Positions 45,985 to 55,503 of a stretch of DNA of 64,000 nt are shown in pieces. How positions within the stretch are numbered: the first letter of the stretch is position 1; each line of letters opens with the position of its first letter. The DNA comes from Sphingomonas corticis (GTDB lineage: Bacteria > Pseudomonadota > Alphaproteobacteria > Sphingomonadales > Sphingomonadaceae). A model generated the notes under the pieces. It made no database searches. It saw only the letters and a list, made by a program, of their open reading frames with translations, and had not been told where the DNA came from. The stretch spans positions 31,480-95,479 of the forward strand of contig NZ_JAAVJH010000012.1 in the NCBI RefSeq assembly GCF_012035195.1. Reading direction: 5' to 3'. The translations under genes and the position numbers were made by a program.

Positions 45985-46749
45985 TCAGCTGCGCGCGAAG
46001 ACAGGCTGGCGCTTGTTCACGAAGGCGTCCACGGCTTCGAAATGGTCGCGGGTCTTGGTGAGGGTGGCGAGCTCTCCGACCGCCGCCCTCATCGCCTCGG
46101 CGCGTTCCATCCCGTAGACGCGGTCGACCTGGCGCTTAGTGGCCTCCACCGACAGCGGCGCGCGCGACGCGATGCGCTCGGCGAGCTTCAGCGCCGCGGG
46201 CATCAGTTCGGCGGGCGCATGAAGCTCGGTGATGATGCCGTGGGAGAGGGCCTGCTCCGCCCGGACGGGCAGTCCCGTCAGCAGGATCGCCTTGGCGCGC
46301 GAGATCCCGATGAGGCGGGGGAGGCGATAGACCGACGCCATGAGGCCGACGTTGACGCCGGCGGCGATGAAGTTCGCCGACGTCGAACCGATGCGGATGT
46401 CGCAGGCGAGAGCCAATTCGAAGCCGCCGCCGACCGCATGACCATTGACGGCCGCGATCACCGGAACCCTGCCCTGCTCGATCAGATCAAGCATCCTTCC
46501 GAACTGCTTCAGCCCGTCCACGGCCTGGTCGCCCCGGGTCACCGCCTCGCGAAGGTCGTCGCCCGCGCAGAACGCCTCGCCCGTCCCGGTCAGCACGATC
46601 GCGCGGACCGCCTCGTCCCGTTCGGCTTCGTCGAGCACCTTCAGCAGCTCCTCGCGGAGCGCGTAGTTGAACCGGTTCGCAGGTGGGGCGTCGACGCGGA
46701 CGATCCGCACGCCCTCGGACGGATTGGTGACTTCGATCCTACTGGTCAT
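45985..46749 (-). CDS. Enoyl-CoA hydratase/isomerase (crotonase) family protein
   Basis: 254 residues. The crotonase fold shows the oxyanion-hole segments FCAGDDLREAV and AAVNGHAVGGGFELALACDI, with the GGFELAL glutamate in the position used for hydration (second Glu position occupied by Gly-Leu in GVNVGLMASVYRLPR, so activity may be isomerase- or hydrolase-like). ATG at 46749, six bases after GAGGAG; overlaps the CoA-transferase gene by 11 bases, so the two are co-translated. Probably a beta-oxidation-like step on the CoA ester made by the neighbouring transferase. Confidence 0.9.
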   Translation of the reverse strand: MTSRIEVTNPSEGVRIVRVDAPPANRFNYALREELLKVLDEAERDEAVRAIVLTGTGEAFCAGDDLREAVTRGDQAVDGLKQFGRMLDLIEQGRVPVIAAVNGHAVGGGFELALACDIRIGSTSANFIAAGVNVGLMASVYRLPRLIGISRAKAILLTGLPVRAEQALSHGIITELHAPAELMPAALKLAERIASRAPLSVEATKRQVDRVYGMERAEAMRAAVGELATLTKTRDHFEAVDAFVNKRQPVFARS

Positions 46750-47926
46750 CATCGTCTCCTCGGCAGGCAATCGCTCCCGAATCCTGGAGCGCCTCAATCT
46801 CGGCGTCCTCGTACCCGCACTCGCGAAGCACGGCGGCCGTGTGCTCGCCTACGGCGGCCGGACCCCGCCTCAGCTCGACGGGCGTGCGATCCATCATGAT
46901 CGGCGTGCGCACGAAGCGACGGCCGCCGACCTCCGCCAGCAGGGAGCGCGCCTCCACCTGCGGATCCGCCAGCGCCTGCGCGATGTCGTTGATCGGCCCG
47001 CCGGGGATGCGGAACTCCTCGAGCCGATCCACCCAGAACGCCGTCGCCTCCCGCGACGTCGTCCGCGCGATCAGATCGTGGAGCGCCTCCCGATTGGCGA
47101 CCCGGCTCGGACCGTCGGCGAACCGAGGATCGTCGACGAGCTCCTGCAACCCGAGCGCGCTGCAGAAGCGCGACCACAGCCGGGGGCTGTTCACGCCCAC
47201 GACCACATGGCCGTCGGATGTCGGGAACGCCTCATAGGGGGCGGCCAGACGGTGACGCGACCCCGCCCGCGCGGCGACCGTGCCCTCCGTGAGGTACGCC
47301 CCCGTCTCCCAGACCGTATACGCGAGCGCGGATTCCAGGAGCGACGTCTCGACCCGCTGACCGAGGCCGCTGCGGTTGCGCTCGTTCAACGCCGCGACGA
47401 CCGCGAGAGCGCCGAAGACGCCGGCGTTCAGGTCCGAGATCGGGACGCCGCAAGCGACCGGCGTCTCGCCACCGACCTCGCCGGTGAGGCTCATGATTCC
47501 GCTCATCGCCTGCGCCACCAGGTCGAAGCCGCCGCGATCGCGATAGGGGCCGGTGGTGCCGAAGCCGGAGATCGAGCAGTAGACCAGGCCGGGGTTACCG
47601 GGCGACAGATCGGCGTAGGCGAGACCGAGCCGCTCCAGCGCGCCCGGCCGATAGTTCTCGACGAAGACGTCGGCTCCCGCGGCCAGGCGGCGCACGACGT
47701 CCCGACCGCCGGGCTCCGACAGGTCGACGGCGATCGCGCGCTTGTTCCGGTTCACGAAGTCGAACGGCCGGAAACGCCGCTTGGGATCGCCCCGCGTGAC
47801 CTCGCCAAGGATCGGCTCGACCTTCACCACGTCTGCGCCGAGGTCGGCGAGCAGCATCGAGCACCACGAACCCGCGATGACGTGCGTGCAGTCGACGACG
47901 CGAATACCGGAGAGCGAACCCGTCAT
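46739..47926 (-). CDS. CaiB/BaiF-type (class III) CoA transferase
   Basis: 395 residues. Transfers CoA between carboxylic acids. Typical signatures: GIRVVDCTHVIAGSWCSMLL, LADLGADVVKVEP, NRNKRAIAVDL, VFVENYRPG with the acidic segment, and the catalytic Asp in ISDLNAGVFGALAVVAAL preceded by VACGVP. Full length for the family. It lies upstream of and overlapping the crotonase gene; together they activate an acid substrate and process it. A shorter hairpin-like palindrome GTTCAGCGGAAC lies 14 bp upstream of its ATG but has a different spacing from the IclR-type sites. Confidence 0.93.
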   Translation of the reverse strand: MTGSLSGIRVVDCTHVIAGSWCSMLLADLGADVVKVEPILGEVTRGDPKRRFRPFDFVNRNKRAIAVDLSEPGGRDVVRRLAAGADVFVENYRPGALERLGLAYADLSPGNPGLVYCSISGFGTTGPYRDRGGFDLVAQAMSGIMSLTGEVGGETPVACGVPISDLNAGVFGALAVVAALNERNRSGLGQRVETSLLESALAYTVWETGAYLTEGTVAARAGSRHRLAAPYEAFPTSDGHVVVGVNSPRLWSRFCSALGLQELVDDPRFADGPSRVANREALHDLIARTTSREATAFWVDRLEEFRIPGGPINDIAQALADPQVEARSLLAEVGGRRFVRTPIMMDRTPVELRRGPAAVGEHTAAVLRECGYEDAEIEALQDSGAIACRGDDDDQ

Positions 47927-48045
47927 GACGTCATGTCCCGTTCAGCGGAACGCCCGTCCGTGTTGCGGCGCATCGGTCCTCCTGTCAAGCGCGGGTGGCG
48001 ATCGGTCGCGGCGAGGCCGCGGGCGGTGGCGGGCGGCGCCATCGC

Positions 48046-50511
48046 TCAGAACCTGGCACGCAGGGACGCGCCGTAGGTGCGCGGCGAGCCAGGGAAGCAG
48101 CGGGCGAGCGTTCCCCCGGTCGCCGGGTTCCTCACGCCGAAGAGCGAGTCGTTCGGCTGGTAGAGGATGTTGGGGCAGTAGCCCTTGTCCGTCAGGTTGT
48201 CGCCGAACACGGCGATCTCGAACGTCTCGCCGGGCGGCGTCAGCGCAATGCGTCCGTTGAACAGGGAGAAGGGCCGCTGGATGGTCTGGGGATTGTTGTC
48301 GGTGACGCTCCCGACGAACTGCTCGCCGATGTAGGTCATCCCGCCCGTCAGCTTCAGTCCCCAACCCCGCACGTCGGTCTCGTACGTCGCGTTCAGCGCG
48401 CCCTGCCATTCCGGCGCGTAGTGCGCACGCCCGCCGGTCAGGTCCTGGATCGTGCGGTCGCCGCCGACGGGGCCGCAGCCCGCGATCGGAGGACTGGCGC
48501 CCGAGCAGCCCGGGAAGGCCGACGCGGTCCTGAAGCTGCGGAACTCGGAGTCGAGATACGCGATCGACCCCGAGACGTCGAAGCCCCGCGTCACCGCCAC
48601 GCGACCCTCGGCCTCGAAACCCTGGTGACGAAGGCTGCCCGCATTGCTGATGACGAAGCTCGTGCCGTCGAAGCTCCGGTCCTGGAAGCTGTCGAGATCG
48701 ATGCGGTAGAGCGTGGCGTTCAGCGTCACCCGCCTGTCCGCGAAGCGGGTGCGCACGCCGAGTTCGTAGTTGGTCGCCGTCTCGGAGGAGAAGGTGCGCC
48801 GCGCCGCGCCGAGCGCCGCCGATCCGCCCCCGGAGTTGAACCCGCCCGCCTTGTAGCCGGTCGAGTAGGAGGCGAAGAGATGGACGTCGTCCGCCGCATC
48901 CCAGGCCAGTGCCGCCCGATACGTCGGCCGGTCGTCCTTGAAGCGCAGCGACACGGACTCGGGCGCGCGCAGCGCCGTCGCCACGCGGTTGGCGACGAGC
49001 TGGTCGAACCTGCCGGTCTTGTCGTCCCAGGTGTAGCGGGCGCCCAGCTGGAGCGTGACCTCGGGCAGGACGTCGAGATCGGCCTGTCCATAGACCGCCA
49101 CGCTGTCCCCCGACTGGGAGAAGGAAAGGTCGGTGGCGCCGGCGAGGGGATCGCGCAGGCAGGCCTGCTGGGTCGCGCCGGTCGCGAACGTCGTGCAGAA
49201 CGTGCGTGAGAGGTTCAGCCTCTCGCCGATCTCCAGATCCTCCTGGAAGTAGTAGAGGCCGCCCACGAAGCTGAGCCGTCCGCCAAGCAGGCTGTCGCTC
49301 GGCGAGACGATCTGCAGCTCGTGCGAGCTGCTCTCGCTGTTGAGCATCTGGTTGCGGGAGACGAGCGGGACCGCGACGAAGAGGACCTCGCCGTCGAACT
49401 GGCTGTTGCGGTAGTCGCGATACCCGGAGATCAGGCGGACGTCCCAGTCGCCGAGAGAGAGGACGAAGGTGCTGGAGCCGCCATACTGGCGGTCGTCCAG
49501 GTCGCCCGCGGTGATCTGGTTGACGCGGAAGTCGGTGGCGTCCCCGAGCTCCGGCAGGTTCCCCGCGCCTCCCAGCCGGGCGGCGAAGCTGGCCAGCTGG
49601 GTGCCCGAGATCGTCGCGCCGATCGCCTCGGCCGCTGTCTGGCCGTCACCGGTCACATGCGAGAAGTCGAACTTGCCGGTCCATGAAAGCGTCTCGGTGA
49701 GATCCACGCCCAGGCCCAGCCTGCCGGTGGCGGACTCCTGCCCGCCGAAGCGCGAACCGTCGAGTAGGTTGCGCCCGAACCCGTCCGTGCCGGCGAGCTG
49801 CAGCGCCGCGCGCAGCCGCAAGCGGTCGGAGAGCGCTGCGTTCGCGACCGCCTCGGTCTTGTAGCGCCCGTAGTTCCCCGCCTCGACATAGGCCGACTGG
49901 CTCGTAGCGTCCGCCGGATCGGCCGACCGCAGGATGATGCCGCCGGCCGTGGTGTTGCGGCCGAAGAGGGTGCCCTGAGGGCCGCGCACGACCTCGACGG
50001 CGGCGATGTCGAGGAAGGAGGAGTACACCGCCGAGGGCCGAGCCACGTAGACGCCATCGAGGAAGAGGGCCACGCTCTGGTCGATCGCCGTGTTCCCGGG
50101 GGCGCCGATGCCCCGGATGTTGAGACGGAGGTTCGAGACCGACGCTCCGCGCTGCGCCGTGAAGTTCGGAACGACGCGCTGCAGATCGCTGACGGTCTCC
50201 ACGCGCTGTTCGACGAGCTGGTCCTGCCCGAGCGCCACCACCGAGAGCGGCACGTCCTGCACGCTCTGGCTGCGCTTCTGCGCCGTCACGACGATGTCCC
50301 CACCCGAGGAGGACGACGGATCGGTTGTCGAGGACTGGGCGGGAGTCGCGGAAGCATCCGCCGAAGGCTCGCCAGCGGTCTGGTAACCGGCGCCGTCGAC
50401 GTCCGCCTGCGCGCCGACCGGCGCTTCGACGCCGGTGCGGGCTTCCGCAGGTGCGGCCATCGTCAGCGCGGCCACGGCGCCTGACAAGGCAAGACGATAG
50501 ATCTCCCGCAT
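48046..50511 (-). CDS. TonB-dependent receptor
   Basis: Outer-membrane receptor of 821 residues. Signal peptide at residues 1-24 (ending MAAPAEA), Asp/Ser/Ala linker, TonB box GDIVVTAQKRSQSVQDVPLS near 75, plug motif VRGPQGTLFGRNTTAGGIIL, and a barrel ending in an aromatic residue (GASLRARF). ATG at 50511 follows GGGAGG with good spacing. The promoter holds a 19-bp palindrome CGTTCCTTATCACGGAACG that matches the iclR-family promoter site, so this receptor is probably under IclR control and imports the substrate for the CoA-transferase/crotonase pair. Divergent from the TPP-enzyme gene. Confidence 0.95.
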   Translation of the reverse strand: MREIYRLALSGAVAALTMAAPAEARTGVEAPVGAQADVDGAGYQTAGEPSADASATPAQSSTTDPSSSSGGDIVVTAQKRSQSVQDVPLSVVALGQDQLVEQRVETVSDLQRVVPNFTAQRGASVSNLRLNIRGIGAPGNTAIDQSVALFLDGVYVARPSAVYSSFLDIAAVEVVRGPQGTLFGRNTTAGGIILRSADPADATSQSAYVEAGNYGRYKTEAVANAALSDRLRLRAALQLAGTDGFGRNLLDGSRFGGQESATGRLGLGVDLTETLSWTGKFDFSHVTGDGQTAAEAIGATISGTQLASFAARLGGAGNLPELGDATDFRVNQITAGDLDDRQYGGSSTFVLSLGDWDVRLISGYRDYRNSQFDGEVLFVAVPLVSRNQMLNSESSSHELQIVSPSDSLLGGRLSFVGGLYYFQEDLEIGERLNLSRTFCTTFATGATQQACLRDPLAGATDLSFSQSGDSVAVYGQADLDVLPEVTLQLGARYTWDDKTGRFDQLVANRVATALRAPESVSLRFKDDRPTYRAALAWDAADDVHLFASYSTGYKAGGFNSGGGSAALGAARRTFSSETATNYELGVRTRFADRRVTLNATLYRIDLDSFQDRSFDGTSFVISNAGSLRHQGFEAEGRVAVTRGFDVSGSIAYLDSEFRSFRTASAFPGCSGASPPIAGCGPVGGDRTIQDLTGGRAHYAPEWQGALNATYETDVRGWGLKLTGGMTYIGEQFVGSVTDNNPQTIQRPFSLFNGRIALTPPGETFEIAVFGDNLTDKGYCPNILYQPNDSLFGVRNPATGGTLARCFPGSPRTYGASLRARF

Positions 50512-50526
50512 CACATCCTCCCAAAT

Positions 50527-50545
50527 CGTTCCTTATCACGGAACG
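50527..50545. promoter_or_regulatory. IclR operator candidate (TonB receptor promoter)
   Basis: CGTTCCTTATCACGGAACG has perfect 6-bp arms around a 7-base spacer, 16 bp upstream of the receptor ATG. The half-site GTTCC and the spacer length are the same as at 44796-44812. Confidence 0.6.
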
Positions 50546-50831
50546 TCGTGCCATTTCGCAGCCAGTGCGCGCGTTTGTCAACAAGCGATGCGATCCGGAG
50601 AACCAATTTGGGCGAACCGGTTTCGACGGCGATGTGGAAGCGTACGCGCTGAAGACAACCGGCCAGAACTCGACGTTCAAGGAGGTCCCGGCCGCGCGCG
50701 TCCGGTCACATCAGGCCGTCGCGACCGCGCGTACGCTCGTCGGCGGGTACTTGGTTCAACCAACACCCGGCTCGTGCTACGGAACGCGTCTCCGTCGTGT
50801 GGAACGGAAGACCCGAGAGGACCCTGGAAGA

Positions 50832-52370
50832 ATGAATGGTGCCCGCGCCCTGCTGTCGACTCTCGTCGCCAACGACGTCACCGTGTGCTTCGCCAACCCG
50901 GGCACCAGCGAGATGCAGTTCGTCGCCGCGCTCGACGAGGAGCCGAGGATGCGGTCGGTGCTGTGCCTCTTCGAGGGCGTGGCCACGGGAGCGGCCGACG
51001 GCTACGGCCGGATGAGCGGCGGACCCGCCTGCACGCTCCTGCACCTCGGCCCGGGCTACGCGAACGGGGCCGCCAACCTCCACAACGCAAGGCGCGCGCA
51101 CACGCCCATCGTGAACGTGGTCGGGGACCACGCGACGTTCCACCGCCAGTACGACGCCCCCCTCAACTCCGACATCGCCGCGCTCGCGGCGACCAGTTCG
51201 ACCTGGGTGAAGTCGGCCGACGCACCAGAGGCGGTGGCGCCGCTGGCGGCGGAGGCGGTCGCCGCCAGCCGCGCGGGAGCGGGTGGTCCCGTCAGCCTGA
51301 TCCTGCCCGCCGACTCCGCCTGGCTGCCGGCACCGGACGAACCGGTGACGACGGCTCCACGACCGCCCGCGCGGGTCGCGGCCGGCCGGGTCGCCTCCAT
51401 CGCGGACGCGATCCGCTGCGCCTCGAAGCCGGTCCTGCTGCTCGGCGGCCGGGCATGCCTCGGCGAGGCGCTCGCGCACGCAGGCCGCATCGCGGCCGCG
51501 GGCGTCGCGGTCCACTCCGACACCTTCGTGCCCAGGCAGCCGCGCGGCGCCGGCCTCTTCGCTCCGCGTAAGCTGCCCTACTTCGGCGAGGCGGCGCTTG
51601 CCGAACTCGACGGCGTCGACCTGATGGTGCTCGTCGGCACGACGGCTCCCGTCTCCTTCTTCGCCTATCCGGGGCGTCCCAGCCTGCTGGTGCCCGAGGG
51701 CTGCCGCACGGAGAGCCTGGCGACGCGCGAGGAGGATCCCGCGCACGCCCTCGCCGCACTCGCCGACGCGCTCGGCGCACCTCTCGGGGGGCCGCTCGCC
51801 GCTCTGGCGCTGCCGGACGCTCCGCAAGGCGCGCTCACCCCTGCGACCGTGGGTCGGTCGATCGCCCGCCACATGCCCGAGGGAAGCGTGATCTGCGACG
51901 ACGCCGTGACGTCCGGCGCGGCCGTGATGGCGGCGACCGCGAGCGCGAGACCGCACGACGTGCTGGCGCTGACCGGCGGCGCGATCGGCATCGGGCTGCC
52001 GCTCGCCATCGGCGCGGCGGTGGCGCGGCCGGAGAGCAAGGTCGTCGCGCTCACCGGCGACGGCGCGGGGATGTACACCGTGCAGGCCCTGTGGACGATG
52101 GCCCGGGAGGCGCTGGACGTCGTGGTCGTGGTGTTCGCGAACCACAGCTACGTCATCCTGAACATCGAGATGACGAGGACGGGGGCGGGTCGGGCCGGCC
52201 CCGCCGCGTCGCGGCTGCTCGGGCTCGGCGAGCCGAAGCTCGACTGGGTGGCCATATCGCGGGGGCAGGGGGTCCCCGCGGAGCGGTGCACCAGCGCGGA
52301 GGAGTTCGACCGCGCCTTCCGGACCGCCATCGCGGAACGCGGTCCCAGGCTCATTGAGGCGGCGATCTGA
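50832..52370 (+). CDS. Thiamine-pyrophosphate enzyme, acetolactate-synthase/benzoylformate-decarboxylase-like
   Basis: 512 residues with the three domains of the family. The cofactor-activating Glu is in CLFEGVATGAADGYGRM near residue 45, and the GDG...N motif is LTGDGAGMYTVQALWTMARE with FANHSYVILN after it. The short length and lack of an FAD-specific insert place it with the simple decarboxylase/lyase-like members rather than biosynthetic IlvB; no small subunit is present. ATG at 50832, GGAAG upstream. Likely decarboxylates a 2-oxoacid formed in the pathway. Upstream 320 bp is shared with the divergent receptor gene and includes the IclR-type palindrome. Confidence 0.88.
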   Translation: MNGARALLSTLVANDVTVCFANPGTSEMQFVAALDEEPRMRSVLCLFEGVATGAADGYGRMSGGPACTLLHLGPGYANGAANLHNARRAHTPIVNVVGDHATFHRQYDAPLNSDIAALAATSSTWVKSADAPEAVAPLAAEAVAASRAGAGGPVSLILPADSAWLPAPDEPVTTAPRPPARVAAGRVASIADAIRCASKPVLLLGGRACLGEALAHAGRIAAAGVAVHSDTFVPRQPRGAGLFAPRKLPYFGEAALAELDGVDLMVLVGTTAPVSFFAYPGRPSLLVPEGCRTESLATREEDPAHALAALADALGAPLGGPLAALALPDAPQGALTPATVGRSIARHMPEGSVICDDAVTSGAAVMAATASARPHDVLALTGGAIGIGLPLAIGAAVARPESKVVALTGDGAGMYTVQALWTMAREALDVVVVVFANHSYVILNIEMTRTGAGRAGPAASRLLGLGEPKLDWVAISRGQGVPAERCTSAEEFDRAFRTAIAERGPRLIEAAI

Positions 52371-52396
52371 AGGTCCGACGACGGCGCCGACGCCCG

Positions 52397-52840
52397 TCAG
52401 TCGTCCGGCGACCCCAGCCCGTCCAGCATGCGCCCGACGAGCGCGATGAGCGTTTCGATGTCCTCGTCGGGCCAGGCGCGGAAGTCCGCCTCCATCCAGC
52501 GGCGCCGCGCCACGGCGACCCTTGCCAGCAGTTCGCGCCCGGCGGCGCTCGGCTTGAGCAGCCTCGCTCGCCGGTCGCGCTCGTCAGGCACCCTCTCGAC
52601 CAGCTCCAGCGCTTCTAGCTTCGCGACCTGGCGGCTCACGACCGAGTGGTCGCGCCCGACCAGGTTGGCGAGTTCGACCGTGTTCATCGGTTCGTGAAGG
52701 GCGAGCCGCGAGAGCAGCGGAAACAGCGCCCGATCGAGCTTGACGTCGCTCGCCGCGAGAAGGCGCGTGTCCACGTCCAGCCTGTTCACCACGTCCGACA
52801 CCCCGATCAGCAGGGGGTGGAGCCTGTCCGTCCAATGCAT
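52397..52840 (-). CDS. MarR-family transcriptional regulator
   Basis: 147 residues. Winged helix-turn-helix: MNTVELANLVGRDHSVVSRQ, VAKLEALELVERVPDERDRR, then the dimerisation helices. ATG at 52840 is chosen over a TTG at 52876 because the HTH spacing is then normal and the operator palindrome GTGCACTATGCAC (52846-52858) then lies in the leader. A second, more perfect copy (52895-52909) overlaps the divergent receptor promoter. The same palindrome occurs on the monooxygenase promoter 42 kb away, so the likely regulon is itself, the receptor at 53.1 kb and the aromatic hydroxylase. MarR proteins are usually released from DNA by a small aromatic ligand. Confidence 0.92.
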   Translation of the reverse strand: MHWTDRLHPLLIGVSDVVNRLDVDTRLLAASDVKLDRALFPLLSRLALHEPMNTVELANLVGRDHSVVSRQVAKLEALELVERVPDERDRRARLLKPSAAGRELLARVAVARRRWMEADFRAWPDEDIETLIALVGRMLDGLGSPDD

Positions 52841-52845
52841 GGTCG

Positions 52846-52858
52846 GTGCACTATGCAC
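52846..52858. promoter_or_regulatory. MarR operator 1 (marR leader)
   Basis: GTGCACTATGCAC: perfect 5-bp arms around CTA, five bases upstream of the marR ATG. Bound repressor would block its own transcription or initiation. Confidence 0.65.
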
Positions 52859-52865
52859 GCCGATC

Positions 52866-52894
52866 TTGCGGAGCAAGGCCGGTTGCGGTACATC
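52866..52894 (+). promoter_or_regulatory. Candidate promoter of the TonB receptor gene at 53128
   Basis: TTGCGG (52866-52871), a 17-base spacer, and TACATC (52889-52894). Operator 2 follows immediately, the same geometry as at the monooxygenase promoter. Confidence 0.45.
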
Positions 52895-52909
52895 CGTGCA
52901 TAATGCACG
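52895..52909. promoter_or_regulatory. MarR operator 2 (receptor promoter)
   Basis: CGTGCATAATGCACG, a perfect 15-bp palindrome with central A, placed where the receptor transcript should begin. Identical to the core of the site at 11104-11120. Confidence 0.78.
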
Positions 52910-53127
52910 TTACACCAGTCCGCATGGCAATCGCCGATCTTCGCGCCACCAGCGCCGAGGCACGGTTCCGCGTCGGATCGGGCGCCTAGTTCGCCGGCGG
53001 GCGAACCGAACTCCAGGAGGCACGGCACGGGCGGGTAGCGAACGGCGAAGCCGCGGAGGGCGGCAACCGATTTGGTCGGCAAATACCCCGATTGGCCAAG
53101 ATAGGTCGAGGGGTGGGGAGAGAAGCG

Positions 53128-55386
53128 ATGAAGGCTGCAGGAACGGCGGTACGCAACGGGCGCATTCTGGCGATGGGGACGGCGCTCGCGGGCGCTCTGA
53201 CCTGCCAGGTGGCGATGGCCCAGACTCCGACGCAGGCTCCCGGCGCTCCTCCTGCGGAAGCGGAGATCATCGTCCAGGCGCTCAGGCAGAACGAGGGCCT
53301 GCTGGAGACGCCGGTCACCGTCAGCGTCGTCGCGCAGGACGACCTCACGACCTCCAACGTCACCAACGCGCGCGATCTCAACGGCATCGTGCCGGGCTTC
53401 ACGCTGATGCAGGGCACCGCCGGAGGCTCTGCGTCGTTCCGCGGACTCGGCTCCAACCTGCCGGACCCTGCCGCCGAGGCGTCGGTCGGCGCGTTTCTCG
53501 ACGGCGTGTACCTCGGCCACGCGCGGGACTTCACGACGCCGCTCTACGACGTCCAGCAGATCGAGTTCGTCGCCGGCACCCAGTCGACCCTGCTGGGGAA
53601 GAACACCAGCCTCGGCGCCGTGAGCATCACGAGCAGGCGGCCGGGCGACGTGCTCGCATTCGAGGGCTCGGCCACCTACGTCGGCGAGCTCGACGCCGTC
53701 ATCGTGCGAGCGGGCGCCGACGTGCCGCTCGGCTCCGGTCTGGCCCTGAGGCTCGCCGGCTTCTTCAACGACGAGCAGGGATACACCCGCAACGTCCTCC
53801 TGGGCAGGGACGAGCAGCAGCTGCGCGACGCCTCAGGACGGGCCATCCTGGAAGGTGCTCTCGGGGAACGCGTCCGTCTCACCGCCATCTACCAGCACGA
53901 CATCCGTCGGGGCGACGGCCAGTACCTCGAACTGCTCAACGATCCCGACGGCCTCGCGCGGAGCTTCTCGGAGACGGTCCTCGGCGTCGACGAGTTCGAC
54001 GCGACGCCCGACGACCGCCACGTCAACGGAGGCGACCGACTCGATCCGGCCCTCGGCGAGGCCCGACTGCCCGTCGACGACCAGGACACCGACCGCGCGA
54101 CAGCGATCCTGGAGTTCGACACGACCGGCGGGAGCACGCTCACGGCCCAGACCGGATACACGAGCTGGAGTTCGTCGCGACGCCTCGATCAGGACTACAC
54201 GCCCCTGCTGGTGCTGGACCAGCTCGACGACGAGGACAACGAGGTGTTCTCGCAGGAACTCCGCTTCGCCTCGCCCGCCTCACTTCCGTTCAGCGTCGTG
54301 CTCGGCCTCTACTACTACCACAACGACTACAGCCTGCACCGGCGCATCGAGTCCGATCTGGGCGAGAACCTCGACGCATTCTCCAACATCGTGACCGACG
54401 CCTACTCCGCCTTCGCGGCTGGGCGCTACCGGCTCGGCGGCTTCTCCGTCCTGGCCGGCATCCGCCACAACCTCGAGGACAAGCGCGCCTCCTACGACAT
54501 CTCGGGCACGCTCGCGTCACCCATCGCGCCGGTCACGCTCCCGGCCACCACGTCGAACGAGACCGACTACAACCTGGGGCTGGAATACCGGCCCGGACCG
54601 GAGCTCCTGCTGTACGCGACCTACGCCCGCGGCAGCAAGAACGGCGGGTTCCAGTCCGTTCCGGACGACCTCTCGCTGGCGCGTTACGGGACCGAGGTCA
54701 CCCGCTCCCTCGAGGTCGGCGCCAAGTACGACCTGGGCCGCGACGGCTCCTTCGAGGTCGCCGCATTCGACACGCGCGTCGACGGCTTCCAAGCCGGCCG
54801 GCTGGTCACCCTCGAGGACTCGCCCCTGCCAGTGTCGCAGATCTCGAACGTCGACGCGCGGACGACCGGCATCGAGAGCACGCTCCGCTGGAGGCCGGTC
54901 GGCGGCCTCAGGGTCTCCGCCGCACTGGCGTACATCGACGCCCGGTTCACCGAGCCGCTCGTCAGCGAGGTCGAGCCCGGCGTCTTCGTGACCGAGATCA
55001 CCGACGGAATGCGGCTCGTCCGCGCGCCCCGCTGGTCGGGGAGGTTCACGGCGGACTACTCCGCCTCGGTGGGAGCGGGACTCGAACTCTCGGCCAACGC
55101 CATCGTGCGCTACCAGAGCGAGGCGGACCTCCAGTTCCGCGCCAGCAACCCCGGTGCGCCGATCCAGCGCGAGCACGCGATCGCCGACCTCGAGATCCGA
55201 CTGGGGGACGCGTCCGGCGCATGGTCGGTCGCGGCGATCGGCAACAATCTCACGAACATCCGGATCACGGAGTTCACCTCCGACTGGCTGCTGTCGGGAC
55301 TGGTCGATCCGACGGGGACGCCCGCCTACTACGGTCGCCGCAACAGGCCACGCACCATCTCGATCCAGCTCGCAACCAGGTTCTGA
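53128..55386 (+). CDS. TonB-dependent receptor under probable MarR control
   Basis: 752 residues from ATG 53128 (GGGGAGAG upstream; an in-frame TTG at 53092 is less likely). Signal peptide about 1-33 (ending TCQVAMAQ), TonB-box-like EIIVQALRQNEGLLETPVTV, plug domain with FRGLGSNLPDPAAEASVG, and a barrel ending ISIQLATRF with terminal Phe. It is shorter than the other two receptors. The gene is divergent from marR and its promoter holds two MarR operator copies, linking import of its ligand to the aromatic monooxygenase at 9.6-11.1 kb. Ligand probably an aromatic or related hydrophobic compound, by inference from that link. Confidence 0.93.
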   Translation: MKAAGTAVRNGRILAMGTALAGALTCQVAMAQTPTQAPGAPPAEAEIIVQALRQNEGLLETPVTVSVVAQDDLTTSNVTNARDLNGIVPGFTLMQGTAGGSASFRGLGSNLPDPAAEASVGAFLDGVYLGHARDFTTPLYDVQQIEFVAGTQSTLLGKNTSLGAVSITSRRPGDVLAFEGSATYVGELDAVIVRAGADVPLGSGLALRLAGFFNDEQGYTRNVLLGRDEQQLRDASGRAILEGALGERVRLTAIYQHDIRRGDGQYLELLNDPDGLARSFSETVLGVDEFDATPDDRHVNGGDRLDPALGEARLPVDDQDTDRATAILEFDTTGGSTLTAQTGYTSWSSSRRLDQDYTPLLVLDQLDDEDNEVFSQELRFASPASLPFSVVLGLYYYHNDYSLHRRIESDLGENLDAFSNIVTDAYSAFAAGRYRLGGFSVLAGIRHNLEDKRASYDISGTLASPIAPVTLPATTSNETDYNLGLEYRPGPELLLYATYARGSKNGGFQSVPDDLSLARYGTEVTRSLEVGAKYDLGRDGSFEVAAFDTRVDGFQAGRLVTLEDSPLPVSQISNVDARTTGIESTLRWRPVGGLRVSAALAYIDARFTEPLVSEVEPGVFVTEITDGMRLVRAPRWSGRFTADYSASVGAGLELSANAIVRYQSEADLQFRASNPGAPIQREHAIADLEIRLGDASGAWSVAAIGNNLTNIRITEFTSDWLLSGLVDPTGTPAYYGRRNRPRTISIQLATRF

Positions 55387-55503
55387 GCGGCTGATCGCCG
55401 ATCGCGACGGTCAGAAGGAGGCACGTGCGCAGTACGCGCCGTTCGGGCCTTCCATCGCCGCGTAAGCTGGCGAAATCGCAAGCTCTTTGCTACGGACGGT
55501 GCC

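Noticed and set aside
47940..47951. GTTCAGCGGAAC before the CoA-transferase gene as a third IclR site
   Set aside because: The half-sites are only four bases and the spacer is four instead of seven, so it does not match the two good sites.
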